A DNA stretch of 64,000 bases from Paraburkholderia sp. IMGN_8. Its GTDB lineage: Bacteria > Pseudomonadota > Gammaproteobacteria > Burkholderiales > Burkholderiaceae. Within the stretch, counting starts at the first letter, position 1. Every line of letters begins with the position of its first letter. The position numbers and the translations under genes were made by a program. The notes below the pieces were generated by a model, which searched no databases, had not been told where the DNA came from, and saw nothing but the letters and a program-made list of their open reading frames with translations. This document shows, piece by piece, positions 61,589-64,000 of the stretch. The stretch covers positions 868,001-932,000 of the forward strand of contig NZ_CP150900.1 in the NCBI RefSeq assembly GCF_038050405.1. The letters are read 5' to 3'.

Positions 61589-62512
61589 ATGATATACAGC
61601 ATGACTGGCTATGCGAGCGCCACGCGCGAACTCGTTGCGGCCTCAGGCACAGGTGGCGTGAGCGTATCGGTCGAACTGCGCACGGTGAACTCGCGCTTTC
61701 TCGATCTGAACTTCCGCATGCCGGAAGACGTGCGCGTCTGCGAACCGACGCTGCGCGAAATGCTGATGAACAAGCTTTCGCGCGGCAAGGTCGATATCCG
61801 TATCAACCTGCAACGCAGCGAGCAGTCGGCCAACGCCGGCTCGGTCAATCGCGATGCGCTGACGCAACTCGCGTTGCTTGAGCGCACCGTACTGTCGATG
61901 TTCCCGGAAGCAGGGCGTCTGCGCACAGGCGAAATTCTGCGCTGGCCGGGCGTGCTGGCCGAAACCGGCGTTGCGCCGGAAGTGCTGCGCGATGCGGTGC
62001 TGGCGTGCGGCAAGCAGGCGATTACCGATCTGATCGACGTGCGTGCCCGCGAAGGTGCGCAACTCGCGACGATGCTGCTCGCCAACGTCACCGAAATGGA
62101 AGCGATCGTCACGAAGATCACGCCGCTCGTGCCGGAGTTGATCGCGAGGCATCAGCAGAAGATCGTCGAACGCTTGCAGGAAGCGCTCGGTATCGCCGCG
62201 CCTGATACGGCCGCGACAACGGTCTCGCGCGAAGAAATCAACGAACGGATTCGCCAAGAAGTCACGATGTACGGCATCCGCATCGACATCGCCGAGGAAC
62301 TGTCGCGCCTTACGGCTCACCTGAACGAAACGCGTCACGTGATCGAGAAGGGCGGCAAGGTCGGCAAGCGCCTGGACTTCATGATGCAGGAGCTGAATCG
62401 CGAAGCGAACACGCTCGGCTCGAAGGCGGCCGCGAAGGAACTGGCGGATTCGTCGATGACCTTGAAGCTGCTCATCGAACAGATGCGCGAGCAGGTACAA
62501 AATCTGGAGTAA
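61589..62512 (+). CDS. yicC: YicC-family endoribonuclease
   Basis: 307 aa. MIYSMTGYASATREL, SVELRTVNSRFLDLNFRMPE and the C-terminal EKGGKVGKRLDFMMQELNRE then ANTLGSK are diagnostic. E. coli YicC has RNase activity and affects small-RNA stability. ATG 61589 at the conserved start. First gene before gmk (18-bp gap), as in many proteobacteria. Confidence 0.95.
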   Translation: MIYSMTGYASATRELVAASGTGGVSVSVELRTVNSRFLDLNFRMPEDVRVCEPTLREMLMNKLSRGKVDIRINLQRSEQSANAGSVNRDALTQLALLERTVLSMFPEAGRLRTGEILRWPGVLAETGVAPEVLRDAVLACGKQAITDLIDVRAREGAQLATMLLANVTEMEAIVTKITPLVPELIARHQQKIVERLQEALGIAAPDTAATTVSREEINERIRQEVTMYGIRIDIAEELSRLTAHLNETRHVIEKGGKVGKRLDFMMQELNREANTLGSKAAAKELADSSMTLKLLIEQMREQVQNLE

Positions 62513-62530
62513 GGCTGGAGCACCGACAAT

Positions 62531-63211
62531 ATGACCGACCACACACGCGAAACCAGCGCACCGCGCAATCCTTACGCCGGTGCCTATCCCGGCAACCTGT
62601 TCATGGTGGTCGCGCCTTCGGGCGCGGGCAAGTCGACGCTCGTGAACGCGCTGCTCGCCGGCGACCAGGCGATCCGTCTGTCGATCTCGTACACGACGCG
62701 CCCGCCGCGTCCGAAGGAGCAGGATGGCGAGCACTATCACTTCACGACCGTCGACGATTTTCTGACGCGTCATGCCGCCGGCGAGTTTCTGGAAAGCGCG
62801 GAAGTGCACGGCAACTACTACGCGACCTCGCGCGTGTGGATCGAAGAGCAGATGAAAAGCGGCCACGACGTGCTGCTCGAAATCGACTGGCAGGGCGCGC
62901 AGCAGGTGAAGAAGCAGTTTCACAACGCGGTCGAAATCTTCATCTTGCCGCCGTCGCTCGACGCGCTCGAAGAGCGTTTGAAAAAGCGCGGCCAGGACGA
63001 GCCGAATGTGATTACGCGGCGTCTGCTTGCCGCCGGTAGCGAGATGGCGCACGCGGCCGAAGCGGAGTATGTCGTGATCAACGACACCTTCGATCGCGCG
63101 CTCGCTGAACTGCGGTGCCTCGTGGCCGCGACGCGTTCGCGCTTCGCCTCGCAATACGCGCGCCACACGCAGCTTTTCGTGCAGCTCGGCATTCACTTGC
63201 CGCACGCGTGA
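62531..63211 (+). CDS. gmk: guanylate kinase
   Basis: 226 aa. Walker [16 protein letters not shown], then [20 protein letters not shown] and [13 protein letters not shown]. Phosphorylates GMP to GDP. N-terminal extension of about 18 residues before the kinase domain. In the yicC-gmk-rpoZ-spoT cluster. Confidence 0.96.
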   Translation: MTDHTRETSAPRNPYAGAYPGNLFMVVAPSGAGKSTLVNALLAGDQAIRLSISYTTRPPRPKEQDGEHYHFTTVDDFLTRHAAGEFLESAEVHGNYYATSRVWIEEQMKSGHDVLLEIDWQGAQQVKKQFHNAVEIFILPPSLDALEERLKKRGQDEPNVITRRLLAAGSEMAHAAEAEYVVINDTFDRALAELRCLVAATRSRFASQYARHTQLFVQLGIHLPHA

Positions 63212-63271
63212 GCGCGGCGGTGTACCGAGCACATAAGGTAGAATAAGCAACATACTGAGAAGGAACCCAAC

Positions 63272-63475
63272 ATGGCCCGCATTACCGTCGAAGACTGTCT
63301 CAAACAGATCCCGAATCGTTTCGAACTCGCGCTTGCCGCAACCTATCGCGCGCGTCAGCTCGCTCAAGGCCACACGCCGAAGATCGAAAGCCGCGACAAG
63401 CCCACGGTCGTCGCATTGCGTGAAATCGCAGCTGGCCAGGTCGGCGTCGAAATGCTGAAGAAGGTGCCTGTTTAA
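63272..63475 (+). CDS. rpoZ: RNA polymerase omega subunit
   Basis: 67 aa. [31 protein letters not shown] and [16 protein letters not shown] are the RpoZ signature. It stabilises the beta' subunit and forms part of a ppGpp site. AGGA precedes the ATG. Followed by the (p)ppGpp synthetase gene. Confidence 0.96.
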
Positions 63476-63558
63476 GGCGCACTGTTCCGTTTTCGATTGC
63501 CATGTAATTGCATCAACGTGCAGACCGGCGTCTAACCCTAACCGCTACGGAGGCGAAA

Positions 63559-64000
63559 ATGAGTGCTACCCCGCCCGCCGCCACGGAAGTGGAACACGAC
63601 GCCGACTCGCCCTCGTCTGCACGGAAGTACATCGAGGCGGTCCTCGAACAGTCGTTTCGCCATCTGTTCGGTCCGACCGCCACGCCGGAGCAACCGCGCC
63701 GGCATGATGTCGTTTCGATCGCCAAGCTGACCTCCGTCCTGTCCGGCTACCTCCAGCCGGAAGAGATCAAAGAGATCAAGGCGGCGTTCCATTTCAGCGA
63801 CGAAGCCCACCTCGGCCAGTATCGCCAGAGCGGCGAACCCTACATCACGCATCCTGTCGCCGTCGCGGAAATTTGCGCCGGCTGGAATCTCGACGCCCAG
63901 GCGATCATGGCGGCGCTGCTGCATGACGTGATGGAAGACCAGGGCGTGACCAAAGCCGAACTCGCCGAGCGATTCGGCGCGAAGGTCGCGGAGCTGGTCG
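63559..64000 (+). CDS. spoT: bifunctional (p)ppGpp synthetase/hydrolase, 5' part
   Basis: Open to the window end (147 codons visible). ATG 63559 with GGAG 7-8 nt upstream. The N-terminal hydrolase (HD) domain begins: EPYITHPVAVAEICAGWNLD and IMAALLHDVMED carry the metal-binding His and His-Asp. Position after rpoZ identifies SpoT rather than RelA. The synthetase, TGS and ACT domains lie outside the window. Confidence 0.93.
   Translation, partial: MSATPPAATEVEHDADSPSSARKYIEAVLEQSFRHLFGPTATPEQPRRHDVVSIAKLTSVLSGYLQPEEIKEIKAAFHFSDEAHLGQYRQSGEPYITHPVAVAEICAGWNLDAQAIMAALLHDVMEDQGVTKAELAERFGAKVAELV

Overview
The window is GC-rich, densely coding DNA from a Burkholderiaceae chromosome, most likely Paraburkholderia. 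The evidence is the gene order nusB-ribH-ribBA ... ribE-ribD-hemL, the gmk-rpoZ-spoT cluster with yicC and rph, the ubiD and hemN/hemW protein sequences, and a Burkholderia-type dispersed palindrome near 54.87 kb. No genome was matched, so the genus is an inference.

Core left part (1-10.3 kb): a secreted alpha/beta hydrolase, an aromatic-type amino acid permease, tRNA-Leu(CAA), hemN, a YkgJ-type cysteine cluster protein, a DUF1439 lipoprotein, uppP and trmB. A 1.48-kb IS5-family element lies between uppP and its terminator. A small lysozyme-like gene and a secreted protein gene follow, then tRNA-Gly(CCC).

Genomic island (10.31-33.36 kb): a 47-bp perfect direct repeat marks both ends. It covers the first 40 nt of tRNA-Gly(CCC) plus 7 bp upstream. 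The island carries a tyrosine integrase whose start codon sits in a 12-bp hairpin, a P4-type primase-helicase, and many lower-GC cargo genes. These include three consecutive genes with PD-(D/E)XK-like motifs, a two-gene cassette of unknown function, XRE regulators, a Sir2-family enzyme beside a membrane protein, a DUF2971 protein, a possible HEPN RNase next to a HEPN/Toprim protein, and a retron-like locus. The retron-like locus has a promoter, a strongly structured non-coding segment, an 80-aa protein, an XRE protein and a reverse transcriptase with NAxxH and YVDD motifs. A 427-aa protein gene follows. The whole reads as a defence island; the retron-like locus is the best candidate for a system of interest. 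A roughly 110-bp sequence occurs three times between 25.2 and 29.3 kb.

Core right part (33.4-64 kb): YggT, an EthD-like protein, a DUF2520 reductase, a serine/threonine dehydratase-like enzyme, a LysE exporter, ubiD, a lytic transglycosylase behind a long structured leader, an aminotransferase, nusB-ribH-ribBA, then a 5.8-kb accessory block (SDR, ene-reductase, beta-propeller, PRISE-like SDR, two broken LysR genes). This block appears to separate ribBA from ribE-ribD. It is followed by hemL, an EVE-like protein, a Bcr/CflA efflux pump, RidA, tRNA-Ser(UGA), hemW-rdgB-rph, and yicC-gmk-rpoZ-spoT (spoT cut by the window edge). RibBA keeps an intact RibB domain, but its GTP cyclohydrolase II half has lost the zinc cysteines.
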